A stretch of 31,348 nt of DNA from UBA7236 sp044227505 (GCA_044227505.1 JBGAWP010000046.1:1-31348), one strand, 5' to 3'; shown: positions 1 to 9,723, counted from the stretch's first letter. The notes: generated by a model from the sequence alone, not told the origin. Made by a program: numbers and translations.

Positions 1-102
1 GACAGGTTCTTTATTCCTTGTTCTTTATTCAATATTATATTTCATTAATAGAGTTGAAGGGGTTGATAGGGTTTACTACGGAGGTAAATCTCCGATGCGT
101 CA

Positions 103-172
103 GACTGTGACTGCGACTGCGACTGCGACTGTGACTGTGACTGTGACTGTGACTGTGACTGTGACTGCGACT
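103..172. repeat. GACTGY hexamer minisatellite
   Basis: Eleven complete head-to-tail copies of the hexamer GACTGT or GACTGC plus a partial twelfth. The T/C variants are clustered (one GACTGT, three GACTGC, six GACTGT, one GACTGC), which suggests unit slippage. It lies in non-coding DNA and no open frame uses it convincingly. Such arrays often vary in copy number between strains; that is inference here. Confidence 0.9.
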
Positions 173-362
173 CGTTCAGGGTTCATTCGGAGGAAAATCT
201 TGATGGGTGAGATTCTCATTACTCATCACTCATTACTCATTCACTGGTTGTAAAGGTATTTCTCTGAGCAAAATTTCGCTTCCGTCAAACTGCCCAAAGC
301 TCACTGCCCACTACCCTCTGTTGACTTCATTCCTTCATTCTTTCATTCCTTCATTCTTTCAT
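173..362. other. Gene-free low-complexity stretch with ATTACTCA-type and CATTCCTT-type repeats
   Basis: Two further degenerate repeats are visible: a CATTACTCAT/CACTCATTACT motif at about 216-244 and a CATTCCTT/CATTCTTT/CATTTATT array at about 326-376. The second runs into the 3' end of the helical-repeat gene, so that gene's stop codon and last few residues sit in repeat DNA. The open frame across this stretch is short and of low complexity, and I do not call it a gene. No RNA gene or promoter was recognised in 1-362. Confidence 0.6.
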
Positions 363-1808
363 TTATTCATTTATTTTCTCCATCAACCAATTCTTATTCG
401 CCACCGAAGCATTTATTATCTTGGTTTTAAGACTTTGTTTTCGTTCATTGTATAAAACATTTCCTAAAACCTTTTTATTGAAATTGAGCAGGGATAATTT
501 GTAAGTATATAAAAATAAATTGCGATACAGATCTGCTTGTTTTTTGGATAGTTGTTTTCCTCTCAATAAATAAACGCGCACAGAATTGTATAGGGAAGAA
601 ATTGCATCATGATCCTTATCAGCATAATAAATTTTTAACAACATACTTCTGGAATCAAGATAATAAACCGGGTCGGTGAATTGTATTTTATTTAACTCGT
701 CCATTGCTTCAGAAAATTCATTTTTTTCGAAATAAATTGCTGCGCGATTATAGTGATAGGCATTAAATTTAAAATCGTGATGCAATCTGTCCTGATAAAC
801 TTCCACAAAATCTTTCGCCTGATCAAATTCTTTTAATCGCAAAGCCACCGTTACATAATTTTTAAAGGTATATTGCGTCATGTAAGGACCTTCGTACATG
901 ATATTTTCCATGAGCATTAAATTATAAAGATCAAAGAGTTCTGACAGCCAGTTATCGTGATTCAGGTTGATATGATTGATGCACTGATTTTGCCCGTATA
1001 GACAGATCTCACGGGCAGTTTTAGGGTGCATGGATTTAATTAAACGGGCCAATAATAATTTGTATTTTTTGAATGCATCTTCATCATTTAAATCGCGCAA
1101 AAAATTAAAAATCTGGTAATACAATTCTATCAAGGGATCTATATCCTGAACCAGTTGAACATTTTTGAAGTATTGTATAAAGGTTTGCAATTGTAATTCG
1201 TCAAAATCCTGTGCACGCAAATTTTTTCTGTTCACTAATTCGCAATACATACGCATTGTTTCCAATAAATAATATTGTTGGAAATCGTGAATCACAGGTT
1301 CTAATAATCCGTATTCCCTTTTTTTAGCCAATGCTGCGGCATATTCATCTTTGAGAAGTCGTTTTTTAAATGTGAAAAACGAATTTTCAGGCGATTGATA
1401 TTGCTCTCCATTTAAATCATCATCATTTAATTTTTCAAATTGCCGGAGCAAACCTTTTTTGAGAAACATTTCTGATAAAGCCCAGCTTTTAATATTTTCG
1501 TTTTCCATGATCCAACTTATCTGTAAATATTGGAGAAGTACCTTTTTAAGATCTGACAGATAATTACTGATCACCTGGGCATTAAATCCTTTTTTTTCAA
1601 AAACATTGGAATATAATCTCTCTGCACCATGGCCATCTTGGTTATTTCTAAAATTTAAAATGCCTTCAGCAAACTTTCCGAGATGCCTTGTTTGGTCAAT
1701 CACCTCTGCTTTTGTAAAAGCGCAAAAATCTTCTGCCTCCTTTTCAGTGAGTTTTTCATAGATATTCCAAAAGGAGGAATCCAATATTAGGTTATTATAA
1801 TTTGTCAT
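363..1808 (-). CDS. Helical-repeat (TPR-like) protein of unknown function, paralogue A
   Basis: A 481-residue protein with no signal peptide or membrane segment, so probably cytoplasmic. It appears almost entirely alpha-helical, with amphipathic helix pairs rich in Leu, Tyr, Lys and Glu, like a TPR or alpha-solenoid protein. The C-terminal part (about 400-480) runs through a YLLRGKQLS-type segment and ends in NWLMEKINE. The same layout (long helices, then a conserved Trp a few residues from the end) occurs in the proteins at 14692-16287 and 26218-27702, so I treat the three as one divergent family. The gene is head-to-head with the T9SS cargo operon starting at 1938, with 129 bp between, and has a good TAnnTTTG promoter with a leader of about 60 nt. 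Its stop codon lies in a TTCATTTA repeat. I do not recognise a named family; a scaffold or regulatory role is only inference. Confidence 0.85.
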   Translation of the reverse strand: MTNYNNLILDSSFWNIYEKLTEKEAEDFCAFTKAEVIDQTRHLGKFAEGILNFRNNQDGHGAERLYSNVFEKKGFNAQVISNYLSDLKKVLLQYLQISWIMENENIKSWALSEMFLKKGLLRQFEKLNDDDLNGEQYQSPENSFFTFKKRLLKDEYAAALAKKREYGLLEPVIHDFQQYYLLETMRMYCELVNRKNLRAQDFDELQLQTFIQYFKNVQLVQDIDPLIELYYQIFNFLRDLNDEDAFKKYKLLLARLIKSMHPKTAREICLYGQNQCINHINLNHDNWLSELFDLYNLMLMENIMYEGPYMTQYTFKNYVTVALRLKEFDQAKDFVEVYQDRLHHDFKFNAYHYNRAAIYFEKNEFSEAMDELNKIQFTDPVYYLDSRSMLLKIYYADKDHDAISSLYNSVRVYLLRGKQLSKKQADLYRNLFLYTYKLSLLNFNKKVLGNVLYNERKQSLKTKIINASVANKNWLMEKINE

Positions 1809-1878
1809 TTATTATTATATATGATTGATTATCAGTGTATTATATATTTTTATGTTTAATTGGTTGATTAAATTTACG

Positions 1879-1911
1879 CAAATATATTCTTGTTTTATGA
1901 TTTAAATCAAA
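1879..1911 (-). promoter_or_regulatory. Bacteroidota-type promoter for the gene ending at 363
   Basis: On the minus strand TTTG (1911-1908), 21 bp, then TATATTTG (1886-1879), matching the Bacteroidota consensus of a -33 TTTG and a -7 TAnnTTTG. The predicted start of transcription near 1872 gives a leader of about 64 nt. It overlaps the predicted plus-strand promoter at 1890-1920. Confidence 0.6.
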
Positions 1912-1920
1912 TCATCTTTG
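1890..1920 (+). promoter_or_regulatory. Probable promoter for the T9SS cargo operon starting at 1938
   Basis: TTG at 1890-1892, 20 bp, then CATCTTTG at 1913-1920, one mismatch from TAnnTTTG. Transcription would start about 12 nt before the ATG. It lies almost wholly inside the divergent promoter of the opposite gene. Confidence 0.4.
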
Positions 1921-1937
1921 ATGTTAATAGTTAAAAA

Positions 1938-4139
1938 ATGAATAAGATCCGATTCATAAAAGTGCTTTTTTTAGTTGTATCCCTGATCTGCTATTCCCGG
2001 CAAACCAAGGCACAGCTTGCACCCTGGGTATATGTAGGTGGCTCAGGCTTGCAAGATGAAGCCTCCCAAATACTCAATGGCCCTTCCGGGGATTATATTG
2101 CCATAATTGAGGGCGGAGAGTCTGATACCATCACCTTTTCTGTCATCAGGTTAGATTCAGCAGGAAAATTGATCTGGTTCGAGGAATTTGGCAAGGATGA
2201 ATTTGTGGAAAGCCCAAATAATTTTGATTTCTCCGCAGATTCTTCTTTGATCTATGTTACAGGTTTTGCAAACGCAGATTCTTCTATTTGGGGAATTGAA
2301 TTGGATTATAATACCGGAGCTTTAATTGCAACAACGGAAGACTGGTCGGACGACAGTGGCTTAGGCAGTGGAGTTAGCGTGAGAGGATTTAAAAACGGTT
2401 TTGGCAATTACACATTGTTTGGTTATTCGAATGGAAAGTTACATGTATACAATACTTTGGATACAGAAATCTTATTAGACTCGGTGTCTTATTATTATCC
2501 GGTTGCTATATCTGACGAAAAATTAATTATTAACGATGCTGAACTCACCGGCTATGGCAATATACTGACAGGGTCATATGGCCCAACTTACATACCCTAT
2601 ATTTGGTCGGTTCATGAACTGGATTCTGTTGAATTTCACGAATGGGGGCGAGACAGCATAATATTGAATGGAGTAAAAAAGGTAAATTCACTTAGGGTTG
2701 CAGTTGTAGGGAATAATTTGGATTCCTCGCAAATCTATTTTGCAGTTTTTGATACCATAGTGGGATTTCCAATATTAATAGATATACTTTTTCCAGATCC
2801 CGGTTATAAAATTGTGGCGCATGATGTAGTGCAACATAATGATGGTTCGTATTATATTTTAACTGTTCAGTATTTGGTATCCGGAACAAAAACTGTATTA
2901 ATTAAATTGGATGAGGACGGAAATTATATTTCGGAGCAAATTATTCTGGATGATGCAGGAGAGGTTGAACTTACCAATATTATAACAAACAATTTTTACG
3001 ACTCCGATTATCCATTTGTTTTATCCGGATTTATAGATACCGAAACTCCGGAAAGGGAAAAAGAATATTTAATTGTAGGATCTGATGAATTAGGTAATTT
3101 CCCAGAATGTGTTTTTAATTGTGTATGGCCCGGAGATGCCGATAATTCTGGTTTGGTTGACATGAGCGATCTTTTCCCATTAGGAACAGGATATTTATTT
3201 ACAGGTCCACCGAGAGACATCATTACTGATGAATGGATGGGTTATAATGCAGATCCATGGTCTGATTCTACAGGAATATTTTTAAATGCAAAATATGCCG
3301 ATTGTTTTGGCGATGGTGAAATTAATGAAGATGATACCACTGCAATTATTTCGAATTATGGATCAGGCCATTCGGTTTTTGATCTTCGGATATCGGAAGG
3401 CGGTGAATTTCCAATCTGGTTAAATACTGCCGGAATAATATTGCATGCGGGATATAATGAAATTCCAATTATGTTGGGAACAGAAGCAATACCTGTTGAC
3501 GAAATTTATGGAGTGGAATTTACGATCAGTTATGAAGGAGCACCGTTTATTGTTGACTCACTTGGTGTATCTGTGTATTTTACCGATTCCTGGTTTGGAT
3601 TAGTGGATGATGAATTGATCACTTTAAATTACAAACCAAATGAAACGAGTGTTGATGCAGGTGCTGTAAATACAAATTATATCAATAAAGGAGGATATGG
3701 CCAAATTGGAAAATTGGGATTTATTGTAGAGGATAATATTGCAGGAATAATGATTGAAACAGGAGATAGTTCCATCATTTTTAACATTACGGGAGCAACA
3801 GGAGTATTAAATGATCTTACACCTGTAATGTTAGATGGTTCGGCGTATGAAGTTTGGGCTGCAACGGGAATATATGATATAGATCAGAAGGAGAATATTA
3901 TTTTATATCCGAATCCATGGCATGGAGAGGAGTTGAAGATATTTCCGGAAAATTATTTGATACAAAATTTTGAGAAATATACTTTACATGATATTACAGG
4001 GAAAATCGTTGCGGTGGGAAATATTAATTCAAACACATTCCAAATACGCCCTGAAATATTACTTGAAAACGGAAGTTATTTTTTGAAGTTAACCGGTAAT
4101 AAATATACTAAACAATTTCAACTTATATTAATCAAATAA
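1938..4139 (+). CDS. T9SS-secreted protein with dockerin/EF-hand-like module
   Basis: A 733-residue secreted protein. Residues 1-25 form a signal peptide ending near TKAQ. Residues about 30-390 contain loosely repeated blocks ending in D-x-x-G-x-hydrophobic-W, typical of outer-membrane or extracellular beta-propellers. At about 397-475 is a dockerin-like calcium module: W397-PGDADNSG followed by D408 and D411, and a second loop near 454 (GDGEINEDD). A beta-sandwich-like stretch follows (about 480-640). From about 655 to the end is a T9SS type A sorting domain (YPNPW at about 657, then HDITGK, NGSYFLKL). The product should be exported by Sec and moved to the surface by T9SS. It is first in an operon with the gene 14 bp downstream. 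No enzymatic motif was recognised; an adhesion or structural role is inferred. Confidence 0.85.
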   Translation: MNKIRFIKVLFLVVSLICYSRQTKAQLAPWVYVGGSGLQDEASQILNGPSGDYIAIIEGGESDTITFSVIRLDSAGKLIWFEEFGKDEFVESPNNFDFSADSSLIYVTGFANADSSIWGIELDYNTGALIATTEDWSDDSGLGSGVSVRGFKNGFGNYTLFGYSNGKLHVYNTLDTEILLDSVSYYYPVAISDEKLIINDAELTGYGNILTGSYGPTYIPYIWSVHELDSVEFHEWGRDSIILNGVKKVNSLRVAVVGNNLDSSQIYFAVFDTIVGFPILIDILFPDPGYKIVAHDVVQHNDGSYYILTVQYLVSGTKTVLIKLDEDGNYISEQIILDDAGEVELTNIITNNFYDSDYPFVLSGFIDTETPEREKEYLIVGSDELGNFPECVFNCVWPGDADNSGLVDMSDLFPLGTGYLFTGPPRDIITDEWMGYNADPWSDSTGIFLNAKYADCFGDGEINEDDTTAIISNYGSGHSVFDLRISEGGEFPIWLNTAGIILHAGYNEIPIMLGTEAIPVDEIYGVEFTISYEGAPFIVDSLGVSVYFTDSWFGLVDDELITLNYKPNETSVDAGAVNTNYINKGGYGQIGKLGFIVEDNIAGIMIETGDSSIIFNITGATGVLNDLTPVMLDGSAYEVWAATGIYDIDQKENIILYPNPWHGEELKIFPENYLIQNFEKYTLHDITGKIVAVGNINSNTFQIRPEILLENGSYFLKLTGNKYTKQFQLILIK

Positions 4140-4153
4140 ATTAAAAATCCATT

Positions 4154-6658
4154 ATGAAAAAACGAATACTTTTTTTCGCATCTTGTTTATCAATTTTGAA
4201 TATTTGTTCAATACAAGCGCAAGCACCCAATCTCACCTTGTTGGTTGAAACTAGTTATACAGAACAGGCAAAACCAACCCAGGATGGAAACTATATTGCT
4301 GCGAGCTCTCCAGGTTCATGGACATTGGACATAAATGTTACAAAGTTAGATCCTGAAGGTAATATTTTGTGGTCAAATAGTCTTGAAACGCCACCGGATT
4401 ATGAAAATCCAAGAGATATATATGAATTAAGTGATGGGAGTATTGTTGTGTTTAAAGGGAATGCATTTTTGAAATTCAATTCGTCGGGCGAGTATTTGCC
4501 GGATAATTTCATGGAAATTAAGAGTACAGAATTAGGATTTGATCCCATTCCCGGTGATTATGATAACCACTATTATATTTCCACTGAACAAGTGGGTGAT
4601 GATTTCATTTTGTTAACAAAATGTTCAGCGGGAGCTCCTACAAATTCTAATTTTTTTACCCTAACCAAAATTGATGGGGAAGGTAATTCTTTATGGTCAT
4701 ATTCCTATTTAATGGGGTCTTACGAATATCTAAATGATTTTGAACTAAATGGTGAATTAGCATACGTTCACCTTACGAACTATTCTCCCGGATTTACAAA
4801 ATTAATTTTGATTAATTGTATTACCGGAGATTTAATCTCCGAACATGAATACGATTATGATCAACAGGATAAATTTCTGTTAAATATTAACACTGGAATA
4901 CTCAAAATAGGCAGTAAATATGAACTTGATCAAGCTAAAGATGTTTTAACAAAATATGATTATGATGGTAATTTATTGTGGACTAAAGAATTTGAATATC
5001 CAATTGCGGACTCTGCCGGAGGAATTCTTCACATGCTGCAAAAGGAAAGTGGATTTTTTATCAGCTGCAATTTAGTGCCAGATGGCACAGGAAGTGAGAT
5101 ATATGCACTTAGATATTACAACGAATCCTGCGATACCTTCTTACAGGTGAATGATTTTCTTGATATTGAATATTTTTCAATACATAGTATGGTATCAAAT
5201 GGAGAAAATCTCATTTTCTCGGGAGGTTATTATGATTTAGGATGGGATTCTGACGGGTTTGTATTAATTACGGATACATTAGGAAATTTTTTTCAACTTA
5301 CTTTAAACGGGAATGTTTATTACGATGAAAATGATAATGGTGTGCTGGATGCGGAAGAATATACTTTTCAAAATACAATAATCACATCTGACCCGAATAC
5401 TTATTACGGCGTAACAAATGAGGATGGTGAATACTTGCTAAGATTATATAATCCTGGAACCTATACAATTGCCCCGATATTACCAGAGTATTGGGATTTA
5501 GTTGATCCTGATACTTATGAAATTGTTTTTTCGCCGATGATGGATGGGGACACAATATTTAACAAAGATTTTCGATTTGATTATACAGTGCCCATACAAG
5601 ATCTGAGTATCAATGTATGTCAAGGTGGGTTAGTACCTGGTTTTACATCCGGCAGCTATATCACGGTAGAAAATATCGGAAACCAGGTCACTTCCGATAT
5701 TATTATTCAATATCATGTCCCTAATGGGATGAGTTATGTAACTGGCGACCCTTATACTGACTATACAGATACAACCATTACATGGGAAATAACAGATCTA
5801 CCGATTGATGTATGGTATAGTGTTTATGCCGCATTTACAGCAAGTCTTGATTATGAATTAGGCGAAGAAAAAACCTTTATCGGAACTGTAGCCCCAATAT
5901 TAGCTGATTTTGCACCTGAAAATAATATTGACACAGTAATAAAAACAGTGGTTGAATCATGTGATCCAAATCACAAAACTGTTAATCCTGCAGGTTTTAG
6001 TGAAGAAGGTTATATCAACCCAAACACCGAATGGCTCGAATACACAATAGAATTTCAAAACATTGGAAATGCACCTGCTACATTTGTAAATATTGTTGAC
6101 ATAATCGACAGTGATCTTGACCTTACGAGTATTCAAATATTAGGTGCTAAACACAATTACTGGATGGAAATAACCGGCACAAATAATATTATCTGGCATT
6201 TTGAAAATATTAATTTACCGGATAGTGCAAGCGATCCGCTTGGTAGTTGTGGATTTATTACTTATAAAATTAAAATAAATGAAGAGGCAACCGTTGGCAC
6301 TGTGATTACAAACACAGCATTTATTTATTTTGATTATAATGATGCTGTTATTACAAACACTACCAAAACAACTCTTGAACTACCGAATTCCATTCAGGAA
6401 TTTAATAAGTATTTAAATGTATATCCTAATCCTGCAGGAGACTATATTATTTTGCAGTTAGAGGAAGGAAATACATCTGGTAATAATATCAAAATTTATA
6501 ATATTAATGGGGATATTGTTTGGAATGAAGATTTTGCTGCCGGTAATTATATGATACAAATTAATTCAGCAAATTTACCGAATGGGATCTATTTTATAAA
6601 TTGTTCCGGTAACGATGGATCGTTAAAAACTAATGCTAAGGTTATTATAACACATTAA
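4154..6658 (+). CDS. T9SS-secreted protein with SdrD B-like and DUF7619-like domains
   Basis: An 834-residue secreted protein. A signal peptide (about 1-22, cut near SIQAQA) is followed by propeller-like blocks with D-x-x-G-N-x-L-W signatures (about 30-370). At about 384-473 is a prealbumin/SdrD B-like domain (NGNVYYDENDNGVLDAEE, then TNEDGEYLLRL). Next is a DUF11-like sandwich, then at about 602-750 a domain matching DUF7619: SCDPNHKTVNPAG, YTIEFQNIGNAPA, NINLPDS and the IYFDYNDAVITN signature. A T9SS type A sorting domain begins near residue 757 (YPNPAGDY). The gene follows the 1938-4139 cargo gene by 14 bp and is followed by a hairpin terminator. The multi-domain stalk-like architecture suggests a large surface or extracellular protein; no catalytic residues were recognised. 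Confidence 0.87.
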   Translation: MKKRILFFASCLSILNICSIQAQAPNLTLLVETSYTEQAKPTQDGNYIAASSPGSWTLDINVTKLDPEGNILWSNSLETPPDYENPRDIYELSDGSIVVFKGNAFLKFNSSGEYLPDNFMEIKSTELGFDPIPGDYDNHYYISTEQVGDDFILLTKCSAGAPTNSNFFTLTKIDGEGNSLWSYSYLMGSYEYLNDFELNGELAYVHLTNYSPGFTKLILINCITGDLISEHEYDYDQQDKFLLNINTGILKIGSKYELDQAKDVLTKYDYDGNLLWTKEFEYPIADSAGGILHMLQKESGFFISCNLVPDGTGSEIYALRYYNESCDTFLQVNDFLDIEYFSIHSMVSNGENLIFSGGYYDLGWDSDGFVLITDTLGNFFQLTLNGNVYYDENDNGVLDAEEYTFQNTIITSDPNTYYGVTNEDGEYLLRLYNPGTYTIAPILPEYWDLVDPDTYEIVFSPMMDGDTIFNKDFRFDYTVPIQDLSINVCQGGLVPGFTSGSYITVENIGNQVTSDIIIQYHVPNGMSYVTGDPYTDYTDTTITWEITDLPIDVWYSVYAAFTASLDYELGEEKTFIGTVAPILADFAPENNIDTVIKTVVESCDPNHKTVNPAGFSEEGYINPNTEWLEYTIEFQNIGNAPATFVNIVDIIDSDLDLTSIQILGAKHNYWMEITGTNNIIWHFENINLPDSASDPLGSCGFITYKIKINEEATVGTVITNTAFIYFDYNDAVITNTTKTTLELPNSIQEFNKYLNVYPNPAGDYIILQLEEGNTSGNNIKIYNINGDIVWNEDFAAGNYMIQINSANLPNGIYFINCSGNDGSLKTNAKVIITH

Positions 6659-6682
6659 AATATTCATTTTTACAGATCAGCG

Positions 6683-6714
6683 AAAGAGGGGGCTTTTTGT
6701 TCCCTCTTTTTTTT
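6683..6714 (+). terminator. Intrinsic terminator of the cargo operon
   Basis: An 8-bp perfect stem, AAAGAGGG at 6683-6690 with CCCTCTTT at 6702-6709, followed by a T run. It lies 25 bp past the stop of the 834-residue cargo gene. It could also help end transcription of the convergent gene at 6730, but the T run is on the plus strand. Confidence 0.8.
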
Positions 6715-6729
6715 CTTCTGAAAAATCAA

Positions 6730-9708
6730 TTACAGATCTTTAATAATAACTGTTGTGTAAATCAAATTACCCTCTGAAAAAACCCGCATTATATATGTTC
6801 CTGAATTCAGGTTGCTTAAGTTGATTTCGTTGATATTGGTTGAAGCTAATTCCACATTAAACAATAAATTTGCTGACAGATCAAAAATTTGAACAGAATA
6901 TAAATTTGAAATATTTCTGTTAATTATATTAATATTTTCTTGAAAAGGATTCGGATATATAACCACCTGATCATGTGTTTCAGCAGTAATATTTATAATA
7001 TCACTGTATTTATTATTCCCATTGAGGTCAATTTGATTTAATCGGTAGTAATTATTGCCTGAGGAAGGCATATCATCAACAAAAGTATATTGCCTTAATT
7101 CAGTTGAATTTCCCGCAGCGGTAATTTCACCAATTGGGCTGAATTTACCATCCTCCCTCATTTTCTCCACAACAAAAAGGGCGGAGTTGTTTTCACTGGC
7201 AGTGCTCCAATATAAAGTATTGATCAAGTCTCTGTTTTCACCATAAAATGTTTCTAGTGTAACCGGTAATAAACATATTATTTCTATAGTAGCACTATCA
7301 ACACTGCAATCGGCATCCGTTACCGTTACCGTATAAATTCCGGCGCATAAATTAATTGCCGTTTGGGTGGTTTGTCCATCGCTCCACAAAAAAGTATAGG
7401 GAGCTATTCCACAATCAGGTAGTGCAATTGCAGTATCTATGCAGGCGCATATATTTGAATTGAGTGTAGTTATATTTAAGGGTACAGGAATAAATTGCGC
7501 AATAAATGCTTCATCATCCCCATTATGCGAACCATCATAATATGCACCTCCACCGGGATTCACAAGAGGAACTGCCTCACCGGGATCATACTCGTTGTAT
7601 TGACCGGTCATATATAACGATTTTCCATCAAGATTATCAATTCCTATGCAACTGTTCAGATCCTCATCCTCAAAACCAAAATAGGTAGCCCAGGTTTGTA
7701 TGCCTTCATTGGTAAAACGCGAAATAAAGAGATCGCCAAAACCGGCATATGTTCCATCATAATAACTGCTGCATCCTGCATCTAATAATGGCATAGCAGC
7801 TGAAAAAGTTGTGAATGTAGTATATACATTATTACAAATATCCATTGCCAGTCCATCCCATTTAAACATATTTTCTTTTCCTGCTCCTCCTATATAAGTT
7901 GACCAAATTCTGTTACCACTGTTGTCAAATTTTAAAAGACAGGCATCAGTTTGTCCTCCGTTTGTCGCCTGAAAAAAAGTGCCATTATCCTGCACCGGAA
8001 AATCGGTGGATTCGGTATAACCGGAAATAAATATATTATCAAAAATATCAGTGATAATACTGTTTCCATAATCAGCTAAAGTTCCACCGTAATAAGTGGA
8101 CCATAATCTTGTGCCGTTGTTTGCAAATTTAAGGATCACAATATCAGTATCTCCTGCCATTGCAGGCTGATAATAAGTTCCGGCATCATAGGTTGGGAAG
8201 TTTGCAGATTTTGTGATTCCGGTTATAAAAATATTACCCGTAATATCAGACGCTATTGCATAGCCGTTATCGAAAAGACTTCCACCACAATAAGTAGCCC
8301 ATAATCTGTTACCTGCATTATCAAATTTTAAAATAAACAGATCTTCAATACCCGCCATTGCAGCTTGATAATATGTGCCTGCATTTAATTTTGGAAAATC
8401 GTTCGAGTCGGTATATCCTGTAACAAAAATATTGCCGGCAGCATCAGTGCAAATAGAATATCCTCCCTCCTTTTTAGAGCCGCCATAATAGGTGGCCCAT
8501 AATCTGTTTCCGTCATTATCAAATTTTAAAATAAATACATCTTCATCACTTCCAAGTGTGCCATCGTAATAAGTTCCTGCATTATAGGTAGGAAAAGTAT
8601 TAGAAACAGTTTCTCCAGCTACAAAAACATTTCCTGCGTTATCAACTGCAATGGAATGGCCCCAATCCTCATGATTGCCGCCATAAAATGTTGCCCATAT
8701 TAAAACATGCGCGGGTGAAAATTTTAAAATTATGGCTTCTTCATCCGCCGATTTTACACCTTGATAAAAAGTGCCCGCATCGGAAACCGGAAAATTCGGA
8801 GAATCAGTCCAACCTGTGAGAAAAAGATTCCCGTTTAAATCGGTTGTAACACTATTAAAACATTCTTCCATTGCACCACCATAATATGTGCACCAGTGTA
8901 ATTCGGGATCAATAATTAATTGTTTGCTTTTATCATAATCTCCAAGTATAAATTGAAGTTCTAATTCATTCAAATTGCTGTTGTTATTTACTTTGAAAAA
9001 AGATGTAGGAATTGACTCCCCTCCTTCTGTAAAACTAAATGGTTTGTGTTCCAATAAATTTCCATATTTTGAAAACATTTCAATCTCTCCCTGATCATTC
9101 AATACAATTTTATCACCGGATCTATATTTTAATTTTATCTTATCAGGATCAGAAAATGGATGAACAATAAAATTATATTTAAATCCCATTTCATTAGAAT
9201 TATATATTTCCCAGTCAATACCCGGATAAATTTCTTTAAATATTATTTTAGTAGCAGGTGATACATTCACCCCATCCGGTTTTTGTGCATTGTAAAAGTG
9301 ATATACAGTATTTGCTGAAACAGTTTTGATAACATTTTCCTTCTTTATGCTGGCCCCCGCCAATTCCAGATCTATTCGCTCCCAGTGAATAATTTTCTCA
9401 GCCTTTTTTCCTTTCAAGGGAATTTGCCTTTCCAAGGTAAGAAAAGTGATGCCTGTTGTAGTGATAAAAACCTGCATTCCGGGCATTTGTGCAGTGAATA
9501 AAACATTGGTTACAGGATCACCATCCATATTCTTCAATTGCCCAACATTTTCAACAAAAAGTACGGGTATATTTAAATTATCTCCATTAGTTTCACTTAC
9601 AGTTAAACTTTGGCTGTATCCTGACACTAAAATGCCGAATTGAAAAAATATTAAACCAATAAAACCTTGTGTGTAATAGAGGATTGTTTTTGTATTATTC
9701 CAAAACAT
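6730..9708 (-). CDS. T9SS-secreted SBBP beta-propeller protein with SprB-like repeat
   Basis: A 992-residue secreted protein. The N-terminus has an unusually long signal region (about 33 residues, ending near SGYSQ). An N-terminal DUF7948-like domain (about 45-270) contains ENVGQL near the start and YPGIDWEIY. From about 283 to 750 there are seven beta-propeller (SBBP) repeats of about 60 residues, each with W-[AS]-T-[YF]-x-GG, then GN-[IV]-F-[IV]-[ST]-G-x-T, FP, AGTYY and ILKF motifs; seven units fit a seven-bladed propeller. A SprB-like repeat (about 755-815) holds APYTFLWSDGQTT and GIYTVTVTD. A T9SS type A sorting domain starts near 918 (YPNPF). The gene is convergent with the cargo operon upstream and is monocistronic, with a TAACTTTG box 15 nt before the start. 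Probably a surface or released protein; its ligand is unknown. Confidence 0.9.
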   Translation of the reverse strand: MFWNNTKTILYYTQGFIGLIFFQFGILVSGYSQSLTVSETNGDNLNIPVLFVENVGQLKNMDGDPVTNVLFTAQMPGMQVFITTTGITFLTLERQIPLKGKKAEKIIHWERIDLELAGASIKKENVIKTVSANTVYHFYNAQKPDGVNVSPATKIIFKEIYPGIDWEIYNSNEMGFKYNFIVHPFSDPDKIKLKYRSGDKIVLNDQGEIEMFSKYGNLLEHKPFSFTEGGESIPTSFFKVNNNSNLNELELQFILGDYDKSKQLIIDPELHWCTYYGGAMEECFNSVTTDLNGNLFLTGWTDSPNFPVSDAGTFYQGVKSADEEAIILKFSPAHVLIWATFYGGNHEDWGHSIAVDNAGNVFVAGETVSNTFPTYNAGTYYDGTLGSDEDVFILKFDNDGNRLWATYYGGSKKEGGYSICTDAAGNIFVTGYTDSNDFPKLNAGTYYQAAMAGIEDLFILKFDNAGNRLWATYCGGSLFDNGYAIASDITGNIFITGITKSANFPTYDAGTYYQPAMAGDTDIVILKFANNGTRLWSTYYGGTLADYGNSIITDIFDNIFISGYTESTDFPVQDNGTFFQATNGGQTDACLLKFDNSGNRIWSTYIGGAGKENMFKWDGLAMDICNNVYTTFTTFSAAMPLLDAGCSSYYDGTYAGFGDLFISRFTNEGIQTWATYFGFEDEDLNSCIGIDNLDGKSLYMTGQYNEYDPGEAVPLVNPGGGAYYDGSHNGDDEAFIAQFIPVPLNITTLNSNICACIDTAIALPDCGIAPYTFLWSDGQTTQTAINLCAGIYTVTVTDADCSVDSATIEIICLLPVTLETFYGENRDLINTLYWSTASENNSALFVVEKMREDGKFSPIGEITAAGNSTELRQYTFVDDMPSSGNNYYRLNQIDLNGNNKYSDIINITAETHDQVVIYPNPFQENINIINRNISNLYSVQIFDLSANLLFNVELASTNINEINLSNLNSGTYIMRVFSEGNLIYTTVIIKDL

Positions 9709-9723
9709 CCTTCTGAATTTTTA

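Noticed and set aside
103..172. CRISPR array or tRNA cluster in the hexamer region
   Set aside because: The unit is 6 bp without spacers, and no cloverleaf could be formed.
207..455. 82-residue plus-strand open frame in the repeat region
   Set aside because: Low-complexity Phe/His/Ser-rich translation of repeats; it overlaps the 3' end of the real gene on the other strand.
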